Made by a program: the position numbers and the translations under genes. From contig NZ_JAJNNZ010000003.1 of the NCBI RefSeq assembly GCF_022836845.1, positions 1 to 64,000 of the forward strand: a DNA stretch of 64,000 nt, read 5' to 3'. Every line of letters begins with the position of its first letter. The first letter of the stretch is position 1. Origin of the DNA: Vibrio gelatinilyticus. Lineage in GTDB: Bacteria; Pseudomonadota; Gammaproteobacteria; Enterobacterales; Vibrionaceae. The notes beneath the pieces were generated by a model. The model was not told the origin of the DNA, made no database searches, and was given only the letters and a program-made list of their open reading frames with translations. Shown here in pieces: positions 9,066 to 18,378 of the stretch.

Positions 9066-9083
9066 TATCTTTATGTTAAGATT
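9066..9083. promoter_or_regulatory. MarR-type operator, site 2
   Basis: TATCTT-TATGTT-AAGATT matches site 1 at 16 of 18 bases. The centres lie 52 bp apart, five helical turns, and this copy sits just ahead of the marR gene, as expected for autoregulation. Confidence 0.7.
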
Positions 9084-9117
9084 GTTTTACGCGCGTTTTG
9101 ACAAATAGGAATTAGAA

Positions 9118-9606
9118 ATGGATGCGATGGACAAAGTGGCTACGCAATGGGCAAGCGAGCGACCAGATTTAGACACAAAGCCAATGATACTGATTGGACG
9201 CATACTTAGAATTGCCAAGCATTTAGAAACCAGCATTTCGGCCCTGCATAAGGAATATGATCTGAAATTGGGTGAGTTTGACGTTTTGGCGACTCTATTA
9301 CGCTCTTCGTCGCCTTATGAGTTGACGCCTTCGGAACTTATTAACTCACTGTTTCTTACATCGGGGGCAATGACCAACCGATTGGATAAGCTCGAAAATA
9401 AGGGCCTGATTGTTCGCGAGCACAGTAAAGAGGACCGCCGCAGTGTCATGGTTAAGCTGACCGCCGAAGGCATCAAACTTATCAGTGAGCTGATCAAGCG
9501 TCATGTTGAAATACAACATCAATTGGTGTCTTCGCTGGGTCTTGAGCAGCGCGAACAGGTTAATGATCTGGTTAAGTCGTGGTTAGGGCAATTTGAAAGC
9601 GCGTAA
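9118..9606 (+). CDS. MarR-family transcriptional regulator
   Basis: A 162-residue winged-helix protein. The recognition region reads ELTPSELINSLFLTSGAMTNRLDKLE, and the wing reads GLIVREHSKEDRRSVMVKLT, with the DxRS wing motif (EDRRS). Helices at both ends would form the dimer. AGGAA lies ahead of the ATG. It is divergent from the DMT transporter across two matching palindromes. A third near-identical palindrome lies upstream of malate synthase, so its regulon may extend to glyoxylate metabolism; that is inference. Confidence 0.88.
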   Translation: MDAMDKVATQWASERPDLDTKPMILIGRILRIAKHLETSISALHKEYDLKLGEFDVLATLLRSSSPYELTPSELINSLFLTSGAMTNRLDKLENKGLIVREHSKEDRRSVMVKLTAEGIKLISELIKRHVEIQHQLVSSLGLEQREQVNDLVKSWLGQFESA

Positions 9607-9611
9607 CAGAC

Positions 9612-10391
9612 TTAAAAGTAAGTGCTGTAAAAAAAGTAGCCAGTAATGGCGAGACTGGTGAAAGTCACAAAGCGTTTAACCCAGATTTGCGGCACTTGTC
9701 GAGACAGGTGAGCTGCGACATAACCACCAGTGAGTGTCCCGAGTAGTACTGCCAAGCCAGATGTCCAATCGATCAAGCCGTTGACTAAAAATAGCGCTAT
9801 GGCTATCAACGAAACACAGGTTGATATTAATAACTTAAGACCGTTCATTAGGTTTATGTCGCTATAGCCAGCGACGGCCAAATAACTCAGGCCAATCACG
9901 CCCAGCCCAGCATTGAAAAATCCGCCAAAGACCCCGACACCAAACAAAAAAAGTGCCAGAAAAACTGTCACCACAGTGCTCATACCGTTGGTTTTATTAG
10001 ATTGCTTTTTTAAGTGATTATTGGCTTTGTCGCCAAAAATAAACAGCAGTGTGGCCACAAGAAGCAGCCAGGGGATAGCGTACAAAAATTGCTGCTCAGA
10101 AGTGTGGATCAGTGTTGCTGCACCGGTGATGCCTCCAGCAAAACTTAACAACACGATCTTCAATAACTGCGTGCGATCTTTTAGTACTTCATGTCTAAAT
10201 GCATAAGTGCCACTGATGTAACCGGCGCAAGCAGCGAATGTGTTGGTCGCGTTAGCAATAATGGGTGGAACGCCAACAAACATCAATGTGGGAAACGTAA
10301 TAAAACTGCCACCGCCAGCGACGGAATTTAAAACGCCACCCAGAATACCGGCAACAAACAGCAGACATAGTTGAAAAGCATCGAAGGTCAT
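9612..10391 (-). CDS. TauE/SafE (TSUP) family membrane permease
   Basis: A 259-residue protein with about seven to eight membrane segments. The conserved start GGVLNSVAGGGSFITFPTL is the family's repeat motif, and its second half appears as GVGVFGGFFNAGLGVIG. TSUP proteins move organic or sulfur-containing anions such as sulfite, sulfoacetate or glycolate-like acids. Its position beside the GlcG-like gene and malate synthase on the same strand suggests a small organic acid as substrate. That is inference. Confidence 0.85.
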   Translation of the reverse strand: MTFDAFQLCLLFVAGILGGVLNSVAGGGSFITFPTLMFVGVPPIIANATNTFAACAGYISGTYAFRHEVLKDRTQLLKIVLLSFAGGITGAATLIHTSEQQFLYAIPWLLLVATLLFIFGDKANNHLKKQSNKTNGMSTVVTVFLALFLFGVGVFGGFFNAGLGVIGLSYLAVAGYSDINLMNGLKLLISTCVSLIAIALFLVNGLIDWTSGLAVLLGTLTGGYVAAHLSRQVPQIWVKRFVTFTSLAITGYFFYSTYF

Positions 10392-10457
10392 GGGGTAGCA
10401 ATTTTTCCAAGTTTACAATTTGTTAACTGTAAATCACCACAACCTTATTGGCTAGTA

Positions 10458-10883
10458 TCAGTCACTTAAAAGCTCGGCGTGATCAATGCCTGCCAGAGCA
10501 CATTGCTCATCAAGATCCGACAAATCGCCGCTGACACCCACCGAACCGACAACGTCTCCACTAGTGCTGCGGATCAAAAGCCCTCCGGGTACTGGCACCA
10601 TATTGCCTTGAGCAAGCACGTTGATCGCAGAGATAAAGGCTGGCCTATCGCACGCATCTTGGGCTAATTTGCGAGAAGAACACCCCAACGCCAGCGCGCC
10701 CCAAGCTTTGGCAATGGCGATGTCTGGGCGCATCATGCTTGCACCGTCCTGGCGCTGCAGTGTGACAAGTTTTCCACCACTGTCTAATACCGCGACAGTG
10801 AGCGGCGCGCTGTTAGATTGCTTTCCAGATTGGAAGGTACCCTCAATAATGGTCAGTGCCTGTTGCAATGTTAAGCTTGCCAT
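10458..10883 (-). CDS. GlcG/HbpS family protein
   Basis: A 141-residue protein of the GlcG family, which accompanies glycolate and glyoxylate genes in many proteobacteria and is related to haem-binding HbpS. Visible signatures: LTVAVLDSGGKLVTLQRQDGA and GGLLIRSTSGDVVGSVGVSG. I start it at 10883 because AGGAGAG lies just upstream; the open frame extends 30 codons further without family resemblance. It is the second gene after malate synthase on this strand, separated by an elaborate inverted repeat. Its biochemical role is unsettled. Confidence 0.82.
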   Translation of the reverse strand: MASLTLQQALTIIEGTFQSGKQSNSAPLTVAVLDSGGKLVTLQRQDGASMMRPDIAIAKAWGALALGCSSRKLAQDACDRPAFISAINVLAQGNMVPVPGGLLIRSTSGDVVGSVGVSGDLSDLDEQCALAGIDHAELLSD

Positions 10884-10904
10884 AGTCTCTCCTTCATAGG
10901 TTGC

Positions 10905-10996
10905 AAGGGACCTACGTCGCTTTAGCAATACTCTGGTGCCACCCATGCGATATGGCATACGTGGCACCATCAAGAGGCTTGCTTGTAAGGTCCCTT
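10905..10996 (-). repeat. Nested inverted repeats between malate synthase and the GlcG-like gene
   Basis: An outer stem, AAGGGACCT (10905-10913) with AGGTCCCTT (10988-10996), encloses an inner stem, TGGTGCCAC (10934-10942) with GTGGCACCA (10961-10969). The outer arm includes the malate synthase stop codon. In RNA this would be a large branched hairpin that could set the stability or relative output of the two cistrons. It could equally be a transposed palindromic element. Confidence 0.55.
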
Positions 10997-12632
10997 AAGC
11001 TAATTCTGCTTGTGGTGTATTAAGCAGTTCATAGCTTGGTAAAGTTAAAAAAGGTGCGAAAGACTCAGCCGTCGACAACTCATAAAAAAGTTCGGCAGTT
11101 TGTTGGAATCTTCCTTGGTGATAGCGAGCTTCACCAACTTCGCACTTGATGGTGTCTAACTCCTGGTAAAGCCATTGTCTGAATTTGGATTTGTTCATCA
11201 CTTGTCCATCATCAAGGCGCACAGCGTGATGGATCCACTGCCAGATCCCGGCACGAGAAATCTCTGCGGTAGCAGCATCCTCCATCAAGCCATAGATGGG
11301 AACGCAGCCATTGCCCTGGATCCAGGACTCAATGTAATAAAGAGCAATTCGGATATTCTTTCTAACGCCTTGCTCATTACGCTCGCCAGGACAAGGTTCA
11401 AGTAGCTGGTGCGCACATATTTCTTCTTCATTGCCAATGAAATGAAGCTGATTAGCCTGACCATCGAGCTTTTTGTTGAAAATGCTCATCGCCAAATCAA
11501 CAAGCGCTGGGTGGGCAACCCAGGTGCCATCGTGGCCATTAGCCGCTTCGCGATCTTTATCTGCAATTACTTTTTGTGTTACTTGCGCCATGATGGCGGG
11601 ATCCTTGTTGGGAATAAATGCCGACATTCCACCCATTGCAAGGGCGCCCCGCGCATGACATGTTTTGACCAATAACTGGCTATAGGCGCTAAGAAAAGGT
11701 TGCTCCATGCCAATTGAATGTCTATCGGGCAAGATACGCTCTGGATGGCTTTTTAATGTTTTAATGTAGCTGAAAATGTAGTCCCAGCGGCCGCAGTTCA
11801 TAGCCACAATATGCTCGCGCATCGCATAGAGAATTTCATCCATTTGGAATACAGCAGGAAGAGTTTCGATGAGAACTGTTGCGCGAATGGTGCCGCGTGG
11901 CACATCAAAGTATTGTTCAGTAAAATAAAAGATGTCGCTCCACCATTGCGCCTCTTCCATGCTCTCGAGTTTGGGAATGTAGTAATAGACGCCTTGCCCT
12001 TTGTTTGCTCTTGTCTGGAAGTTGTGGAAGAAATACAAAGCAAAGTCCATCAAACATCCTGCAATTGGCTCGCCCTTGAATCGAATGGAGTTTTCGGGCA
12101 AATGAAGACCACGTGGGCGGGCAATGAGCAAAGCTGGATTGCTACTAATACGGTAGTGGGCGTTCTTTTTATTATCGAAGTAGTCAATGGTGCCTAGGTT
12201 CGCATCTCGTAGGTTGATTTGCCCCTCCACCATGTTTTCCCAGGTTGGCGCGGAAGCATCTTCAAAACAGCACATAAATACTTTTGCCCCTGAATTGAGA
12301 GCATTAATCACCATTTTTCGATCAACAGGTCCTGTGATCTCGACACGTCGATCAAGTAAATCATCTGGGATCGGCGAGATCTGCCAGGATTTATCGTTGC
12401 GGATATGGGCCGTGTCCTCTCTAAAGTCAGGAAGAGTGCCGCGATCAAAAGCGAGTTGTTTTTGTTTTCTTTGATCGAGCAAGCCCCGATGTGAGGCTGT
12501 AAATCGTTCGGCGAGTGAGGACAGAAATAATCGAGCTTCGTCGTTTAAGATCTGCTGATACTCTTTGTTTTTGAGGCTACCCACGATTTCGAGTTGTTGT
12601 GTCGTTGTTGTTCGATGTATTGAGTCCGTCAT
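10995..12632 (-). CDS. aceB: Malate synthase A
   Basis: It condenses glyoxylate with acetyl-CoA to malate. The 545 residues match the AceB isoform: EITGPVDRKMVINALNSGAK, FMCCFEDASAPTW, LLIARPRGLHLPE, YYYIPKLESMEEAQWW, RATVLIETLPAVFQMDEIL and GRWDYIFSYIK, with the catalytic Arg, Glu and Asp regions present. The ribosome site GGAG precedes the ATG. No isocitrate lyase lies beside it. It stands divergent from gcl, so the two fates of glyoxylate, malate or tartronate semialdehyde, are encoded back to back. A MarR-type palindrome lies about 130 bp upstream. Confidence 0.95.
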   Translation of the reverse strand: MTDSIHRTTTTQQLEIVGSLKNKEYQQILNDEARLFLSSLAERFTASHRGLLDQRKQKQLAFDRGTLPDFREDTAHIRNDKSWQISPIPDDLLDRRVEITGPVDRKMVINALNSGAKVFMCCFEDASAPTWENMVEGQINLRDANLGTIDYFDNKKNAHYRISSNPALLIARPRGLHLPENSIRFKGEPIAGCLMDFALYFFHNFQTRANKGQGVYYYIPKLESMEEAQWWSDIFYFTEQYFDVPRGTIRATVLIETLPAVFQMDEILYAMREHIVAMNCGRWDYIFSYIKTLKSHPERILPDRHSIGMEQPFLSAYSQLLVKTCHARGALAMGGMSAFIPNKDPAIMAQVTQKVIADKDREAANGHDGTWVAHPALVDLAMSIFNKKLDGQANQLHFIGNEEEICAHQLLEPCPGERNEQGVRKNIRIALYYIESWIQGNGCVPIYGLMEDAATAEISRAGIWQWIHHAVRLDDGQVMNKSKFRQWLYQELDTIKCEVGEARYHQGRFQQTAELFYELSTAESFAPFLTLPSYELLNTPQAELA

Positions 12633-12758
12633 TTGTTATCTCCTTTCAAGCAAATACAAAATTGTTCACAACGTTGTATTCAACTTTTATTTATACATAT
12701 GTGCTCGCTTTTCGTCCAATGAAATTTAACCTCCAGAGTAATTTTTCTTTATATTAAT

Positions 12759-12776
12759 TATTTTCACATAAAGATA
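12759..12776 (-). promoter_or_regulatory. MarR-type operator, site 3, upstream of malate synthase
   Basis: Read on the minus strand this is TATCTT-TATGTG-AAAATA, 17 of 18 bases identical to site 1 at 9014-9031, including the non-palindromic centre. It lies in the 309-bp gap between aceB and gcl, about 130 bp ahead of aceB. Confidence 0.55.
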
Positions 12777-12891
12777 AATCGACATAGGTGGTTGTTCTGT
12801 AACGATTAATTCATTTGTCGAGTTGATGGGTTTGTGTTTTTGTTATGAGTTTGTTGTGATTTAGGCTTGCCAAACTTCCATCAAGGATCAA

Positions 12892-12925
12892 TAGTACACA
12901 ATACTAAATAAAATTGTATACAATT
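12892..12925. promoter_or_regulatory. Palindromic operator-like sites ahead of gcl
   Basis: AATTGTATACAATT (12912-12925) is a perfect 14-bp palindrome ending 16 bp before the gcl start. TAGTA-CACAA-TACTA (12892-12906) lies just left of it. TTGTATACAA-type palindromes are common operators of GntR/FCD-type repressors, but no such regulator is encoded in the window. Confidence 0.5.
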
Positions 12926-12941
12926 GAGCTGGGAGGCGTAG

Positions 12942-14717
12942 ATGGCAAAAATGAGAGCAATAGAGGCCGCAGTTGAAGTATTAAAAAAAGAGGGTGTCGA
13001 TCTGGCTTTTGGTGTTCCAGGGGCTGCGATTAATCCGATGTATGCCGCAATGGAAAAGATCGGTGGTATCGATCATGTCCTGGCTCGTCATGTCGAGGGC
13101 GCATCTCACATGGCAGAGGGTTATACACGAACATCTCAAGGGAATATTGGTGTTTGTATTGGTACATCGGGCCCCGCTGGAACCGATATGATCACAGGGC
13201 TTTATTCTGCTTCAGCAGACTCTATTCCCATTTTGTGCATTACAGGCCAAGCGCCCAGAGCACGTTTACACAAAGAAGACTTTCAAGCTGTGGATATTGA
13301 AAGCATCGCAAAACCCGTGGCCAAGTGGGCGACTACGGTTTTAGAGCCAGCTCAGGTGCCCCGAGCATTTCAAAAAGCGTTTTTTGAGATGAGAACCGGA
13401 CGCCCAGGGCCCGTTCTGATTGACTTACCAATGGATGTGCAACTGGCTGAAATTGAATTCGACATCGATACTTATGAGCCTCTTGCTGCGCATAAACCTG
13501 AAGCCAGTCATGCGCAAATCGATAAAGCTCTGCAGTTGATGGCTGAGTCTAAGCAACCACTCATCGTGGCGGGTGGCGGAGTCATTAACTCAGGTGCCAG
13601 TGAGTTGCTGCAATCCTTTGCAGAAGTAACCGGCGTCCCTGTCATACCAACCCTGATGGGATGGGGCTCCATTCCCGATGATCACGAATTGATGGCAGGC
13701 ATGGTCGGATTGCAGACATCTCACCGATACGGCAATGAAACCTTGCTTAATGCCGACTTTGTTATCGGTATCGGTAATCGTTGGGCAAATCGACATACCG
13801 GTTCCGTGGAGGTGTATACCCAAAGTAGAACGTTTGTTCATATCGACATAGAGCCGACGCAAATCGGTCGCGTATTTTGCCCAGATCTAGGTATCGTCTC
13901 GGATGCCAAATTAGCACTTGAAAAACTGCTAATCAAAGCAAAAGAGCTGCGCAATAAGGGTGAACTGCCAGACCGAAGCGCCTGGGTTGGAGATTGTCAG
14001 CATCGCAAAGCAACCATGCTGAGAAAGACTAACTTTACCGAGCAGCCAGTTAAGCCAATGCGTGTTTATCAAGAAATGAATAAAGCGTTCGATCGTGATA
14101 CCTGTTATGTCAGCACCATTGGTTTATCGCAAATTGCAGCGGCGCAAATGCTGCACGTCTACAAACCGCGTCATTGGATCAACTGTGGGCAGGCTGGGCC
14201 GTTAGGCTGGACCATCCCTGCCGCGCTTGGAGTTCGTGTCGCCGATCCAAAACGTTCAATAGTTGCCATATCGGGTGATTATGACTTTCAATTCATGATT
14301 GAAGAGCTGGCCGTGGGCGCTCAATTTAAACTGCCTTATATCCATGTTTTAGTGAACAACTCGTATTTGGGCTTAATTCGTCAGGCGCAAAGGCAATTTG
14401 ATATTGATTATTGCGTGCAATTGTCATTTGAAAACCAAAATGCGCCAGAGCTGCAAGGTTACGGTGTCGATCATGTCGCGGTGGTCGAGGGGCTAGGGTG
14501 TAAGGCGATTCGAGTCACTGATCCGGAGAAAATAGCGGACGCGTTTGAGCAGGCTAAAGCACTGATGGCAAAACATCAGGTTCCTGTGGTTGTTGAAGTT
14601 GTCTTAGAGCGAGTGACCAATATCGCGATGGGCACAGAGATCAATGCCATCAACGAATTTGAGCCTTTGGCCAGTGATATCAATGATGCACCAACGGCTT
14701 TAGCCCATCGTCATTAA
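12942..14717 (+). CDS. gcl: Glyoxylate carboligase (tartronate-semialdehyde synthase)
   Basis: A ThDP-dependent enzyme that joins two glyoxylates to tartronate semialdehyde and CO2. The 591 residues have the three-domain acetolactate-synthase-like plan. The N-terminal domain reads [20 protein letters not shown]; Gcl has Val where its relatives carry the catalytic Glu, and VPGAAI fits this. The ThDP motif includes [14 protein letters not shown] with [18 protein letters not shown] precedes the ATG. It heads the operon gcl-hyi-glxR. A perfect palindrome sits at the promoter, pointing to repression in the absence of an inducer. Confidence 0.95.
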   Translation: MAKMRAIEAAVEVLKKEGVDLAFGVPGAAINPMYAAMEKIGGIDHVLARHVEGASHMAEGYTRTSQGNIGVCIGTSGPAGTDMITGLYSASADSIPILCITGQAPRARLHKEDFQAVDIESIAKPVAKWATTVLEPAQVPRAFQKAFFEMRTGRPGPVLIDLPMDVQLAEIEFDIDTYEPLAAHKPEASHAQIDKALQLMAESKQPLIVAGGGVINSGASELLQSFAEVTGVPVIPTLMGWGSIPDDHELMAGMVGLQTSHRYGNETLLNADFVIGIGNRWANRHTGSVEVYTQSRTFVHIDIEPTQIGRVFCPDLGIVSDAKLALEKLLIKAKELRNKGELPDRSAWVGDCQHRKATMLRKTNFTEQPVKPMRVYQEMNKAFDRDTCYVSTIGLSQIAAAQMLHVYKPRHWINCGQAGPLGWTIPAALGVRVADPKRSIVAISGDYDFQFMIEELAVGAQFKLPYIHVLVNNSYLGLIRQAQRQFDIDYCVQLSFENQNAPELQGYGVDHVAVVEGLGCKAIRVTDPEKIADAFEQAKALMAKHQVPVVVEVVLERVTNIAMGTEINAINEFEPLASDINDAPTALAHRH

Positions 14718-14809
14718 CAGCCAACCGCTAAGCGCCAATCTAACGCAGAAGCGCCAAGTCTTATGGGTGGCAGTGACGCCACCTAACATCCCATTTTAAG
14801 GAGGAAAAC

Positions 14810-15589
<780 letters not shown>

Positions 15590-15614
15590 CAATGGCATTT
15601 TAGGGAGAAAAATT

Positions 15615-16508
15615 ATGAGCAAAAAAATCGCATTTATCGGTACCGGAATCATGGGGACACCCATGGCACTCAATTTACAAAAAGCCGGACACAAGATCAT
15701 CGTATCTGATCATTACAACCAACCTCCCCAACAGTTAGTTGCCAACGGAGCTTTGGTATGTCACTCACCAAAACAAGCTGCCAGTGAGGCTGACGTGGTG
15801 ATCCTGATGGTGCCGAATACGCCGCAAGTTGAAGAGGTACTTTTTGGCTACGACGGAGTAGAACAGGCACTGAATGCAAGTGATGAAAAGCTCATCATCG
15901 ACATGAGTTCGATATCGCCCATCGCCACTAAAAAAATTGCTGCTCGTATTAAAGAAAGTGGTGCTCAATATCTGGATGCTCCGGTTTCAGGCGGGGAAGT
16001 TGGTGCTATCAACGGCGCGCTGACCATCATGATAGGAGGTGAACAAAGTGCCTTTGACAGTGCTCGGCCCTTGTTTGAAGCCATGGGGAAAAATATCACT
16101 TTGGTGGGAGATAATGGCGCAGGACAAACCTGCAAAGTGGCCAACCAAATCATCGTGGCACTCAACATCGAAGCGGTGTCTGAAGCTCTGGTCTTTGCGT
16201 CAAAAGCCGGCGCGGATCCAGCGCGAGTAAGACAAGCGCTCATGGGCGGCTTTGCCAATTCAAAAATTCTTGAAGTCCATGGCGAACGCATGGTCGAAGG
16301 CAGTTTTGACCCGGGTTTTAAAATCGCCCTGCATCAAAAAGATCTGAATCTCGCACTCAGTGGTGCCAAGGAGCTAGGCGTCGATTTGCCTAACACGCAG
16401 ACAGCACAGGAGCTATTTGAAGAGTGCGCTGATATGGGGGGAGAAAGCTGGGATCATTCGGCATTAATTCAGGCTATCGAGAAAAGAGCTAGCCATTCGA
16501 TACGATAG
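15615..16508 (+). CDS. glxR: Tartronate semialdehyde reductase (2-hydroxy-3-oxopropionate reductase)
   Basis: It reduces tartronate semialdehyde to D-glycerate with NAD(P)H. The 297-residue beta-hydroxyacid dehydrogenase has the dinucleotide loop GTGIMGTPMALNLQKAGH (residues 10-27), the substrate motif DAPVSGGEVGA, and the catalytic lysine in GAGQTCKVANQ. It closes the gcl operon. The glycerate kinase that usually follows is absent here and would have to be encoded elsewhere. GarR is the close paralogue and cannot be excluded by sequence alone; the context favours GlxR. Confidence 0.92.
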   Translation: MSKKIAFIGTGIMGTPMALNLQKAGHKIIVSDHYNQPPQQLVANGALVCHSPKQAASEADVVILMVPNTPQVEEVLFGYDGVEQALNASDEKLIIDMSSISPIATKKIAARIKESGAQYLDAPVSGGEVGAINGALTIMIGGEQSAFDSARPLFEAMGKNITLVGDNGAGQTCKVANQIIVALNIEAVSEALVFASKAGADPARVRQALMGGFANSKILEVHGERMVEGSFDPGFKIALHQKDLNLALSGAKELGVDLPNTQTAQELFEECADMGGESWDHSALIQAIEKRASHSIR

Positions 16509-16625
16509 TCACTCTACTTCGCAAGCGGGTTTACACCCACCGAGAAAGTGCAAAATGTACCGACCTCTCATTCATAAATCGCGCAGATTTTGTTATCTCC
16601 TTTTTTGCGCGTCCCCAGTTTAGTT

Positions 16626-16657
16626 TAAAAAAGTGGAGTGGCGTTTCACCACTCCTT
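16626..16657 (-). terminator. Terminator after eda
   Basis: GGAGTGG (16635-16641) pairs with CCACTCC (16649-16655). On the minus strand the hairpin is followed by ACTTTTTT, placing it as the eda terminator. It may also stop the opposing glxR operon. Confidence 0.7.
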
Positions 16658-16732
16658 AACAGGCGCTTTTTAGATCTATTTTGGGGCTTTGTTATTGTTG
16701 TCTAAATGAAACCCAGCCAGCCCCATCACGTG

Positions 16733-17341
16733 TTACAGTGCTTTGACAAGCTCAGCCAGACCATCCCAATCTTCTGCATTAAGCAGGTTAGTTGGAACCA
16801 TCCAGGTTCCGCCACACGCTACGACTTTTGGCAATGCCAAGTAGTCTTCGACGTTACTTGGGCTAATGCCACCTGTTGGCATAAAAGACACTGGGTATAC
16901 TGCAGATAATGCTTTTAGCATACCAATGCCACCAGACGGTTCTGCTGGGAAGAACTTAAGCGTTTTTAAACCCAGCTCCATCGCCTGCTCAACCAGACTT
17001 GGGTTATTGACACCAGGTACGATAGCAATGCCTTGCTCCTGACAGTATTTCACTGTGGTTGGATTTAGCCCCGGACTAACAATGAAGTCTGCACCTGCGT
17101 TTTTCGCGGCATCAACCTGTCCTTTGTTTAAGACGGTACCAGCACCTAGCAAAATCTCTGGGTATGCTTGGCGCATGAGCCGAATCGACTCTACAGCTGC
17201 TTCTGTACGAAACGTGATTTCGGCACAGGGTAGGCCGTTTTCAACCAGTACTTTAGCCAGTGGTACAGCATACTCTGCCTTTTCAATAGCGATAACAGGA
17301 ACTATGCGGATTTCTTGAAGTTGTTGTTCTAGTGTTTTCAT
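16733..17341 (-). CDS. eda: KDPG/KHG aldolase (2-dehydro-3-deoxy-6-phosphogluconate aldolase)
   Basis: It cleaves KDPG to pyruvate and glyceraldehyde 3-phosphate, the last step of the Entner-Doudoroff route. The 202-residue barrel has Glu41 in CAEITFRT, and the Schiff-base lysine K129 in LKFFPAEPSGG; MPTGGISPSNV binds phosphate. It starts nine bases after the stop of a decayed gluconate permease on the same strand, so it was probably the second gene of a gntP-eda operon. With gntP broken, it may rely on what remains of that promoter region. Confidence 0.94.
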   Translation of the reverse strand: MKTLEQQLQEIRIVPVIAIEKAEYAVPLAKVLVENGLPCAEITFRTEAAVESIRLMRQAYPEILLGAGTVLNKGQVDAAKNAGADFIVSPGLNPTTVKYCQEQGIAIVPGVNNPSLVEQAMELGLKTLKFFPAEPSGGIGMLKALSAVYPVSFMPTGGISPSNVEDYLALPKVVACGGTWMVPTNLLNAEDWDGLAELVKAL

Positions 17342-17349
17342 GTCAAACC

Positions 17350-17660
17350 TTATAAAAGAAAGCTAAGCGTTGCGACGATAATAAATGCAATGGTACCAAG
17401 AACTGTTTCCATTACAGACCAAGTTTTAAGGGTTGTTTTCTCATCCATTTTCATCAAACGAGAAGCTAATCAGAAGCTAGATCCATTGAAATGCGAGAGC
17501 ACCGTAGCATCGCCGTCAATGGCCATAACGATAAAGAAAAGGTCAAGTTCAGACAATTATTGGTATTTCGGTATCAGACATAACATAAGTCAGAGCCAAA
17601 AAAACCACCTGCCCTCCACAATACACCACCAAATACGACACCAGCGCACAGCGATAATCA
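17350..17660 (-). pseudogene. Remnant of a gluconate:H+ symporter (GntP family)
   Basis: From about 17560 to 17350 one minus-strand frame reads SELDLFFIVMAIDGDATVLS, HFNGSSF, a TGA stop (17474-17472) where the family has Trp, then LASRLMK and MDEKTTLKTWSVMET with a hydrophobic tail ending at TAA. This is the GntP C-terminus (ATVLSHxND(S/A)GFW...TLKTWxVMET). Further upstream another frame gives AGVVFGGVLWRAGGFFG, resembling an earlier GntP segment. The N-terminal two thirds and the piece between are gone. The nonsense codon, frame change and deletions show it is dead. In related Vibrio clusters, as I recall, an intact gntP sits here beside eda, gntK and edd. Confidence 0.75.
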
Positions 17661-17727
17661 GCACTCAAAGAAGCGCTGTATCAGCCGTTTGTGCGAATGG
17701 ATCCATGTGGATACCTGATAAATGTTT

Positions 17728-17749
17728 AATTGTGTTATAGTTCACAATT
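17728..17749. promoter_or_regulatory. CRP-like binding site in the gluconate promoter
   Basis: TGTGT-N6-TCACA flanked by AAT and ATT forms a 22-bp near-perfect palindrome, one base off the CRP consensus half-site. It lies about 110 bp ahead of gntK, as expected for catabolite control of gluconate use. Confidence 0.65.
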
Positions 17750-17753
17750 ATCG

Positions 17754-17783
17754 AAGTTACCGGTAACATGTTACCGATAACAT
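17754..17783. promoter_or_regulatory. Two abutting GntR operators ahead of gntK-edd
   Basis: ATGTTACCGATAACAT (17768-17783) fits the enterobacterial GntR operator pattern ATGTTA-N4-TAACAT exactly. AAGTTACCGGTAACAT (17754-17769) overlaps it by two bases. No gntR gene lies within the window, so the repressor must be encoded elsewhere. Confidence 0.8.
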
Positions 17784-17856
17784 CAATAAGATAAACCCAT
17801 AAATTAAAGTGAATTCAAAAATTGAGATCTAGAGCAAGTTTGGGTAAGGAGAGTCT

Positions 17857-18378
17857 ATGACGGGCAGTAGCATCATTGTGATGGGTGTATGTGCATCAGG
17901 AAAAAGTACGATAGGACAGAAAGTTGCAGCTAAACTTGGCCGAAAGTTCATTGATGGCGATGACCTACATCCAAAAGCGAATATTTTGAAAATGGCATCG
18001 GGGCAGCCCCTAAACGATGATGACAGAGTGCCCTGGTTAGAGCGGATTCGCGACGCGGCATTCAGTTTAGAATGTAAGAACGAACATGGAATTCTGGTTT
18101 GCTCAGCATTAAAGAAAAAGTATCGCGACCAAATTCGTGAAGGGAATAAGAACGTCACTTTTTTGTTCCTGAATGGCGACTTCTCGTTGATCCTTGAACG
18201 AATGCGTGATCGTAATGGCCACTTTATGAAAGAGAATATGGTCAAGAGTCAGTTTGATGCACTCGAGCGTCCAGACCATGAACCACAAACGCTTGTAATT
18301 GATATTGATGGCGAGGTTAGCGACGTCGTAGCTTTAGCTGCTGCATCCATTCTAGAAGCTGAACAGCGCGGAGCATGA
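17857..18378 (+). CDS. gntK: Gluconokinase
   Basis: It phosphorylates D-gluconate to 6-phosphogluconate. The 173-residue P-loop kinase has Walker A GVCASGKST (residues 10-18), the substrate motif DGDDLHPKANILKMASGQPL, the CSALKKKYRDQIR block, and the lid region around RNGHFM. AGGAGAG precedes the ATG. It overlaps edd by four bases (ATGA), indicating translational coupling. GntR and CRP sites lie directly upstream. As gntP next door is dead, gluconate entry must depend on another permease. Confidence 0.95.
   Translation: MTGSSIIVMGVCASGKSTIGQKVAAKLGRKFIDGDDLHPKANILKMASGQPLNDDDRVPWLERIRDAAFSLECKNEHGILVCSALKKKYRDQIREGNKNVTFLFLNGDFSLILERMRDRNGHFMKENMVKSQFDALERPDHEPQTLVIDIDGEVSDVVALAAASILEAEQRGA

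Noticed and set aside
11409-12197. Rightward frames inside malate synthase
   Set aside because: The malate synthase frame is intact over 545 residues with all family motifs; the opposite frames are shadows.
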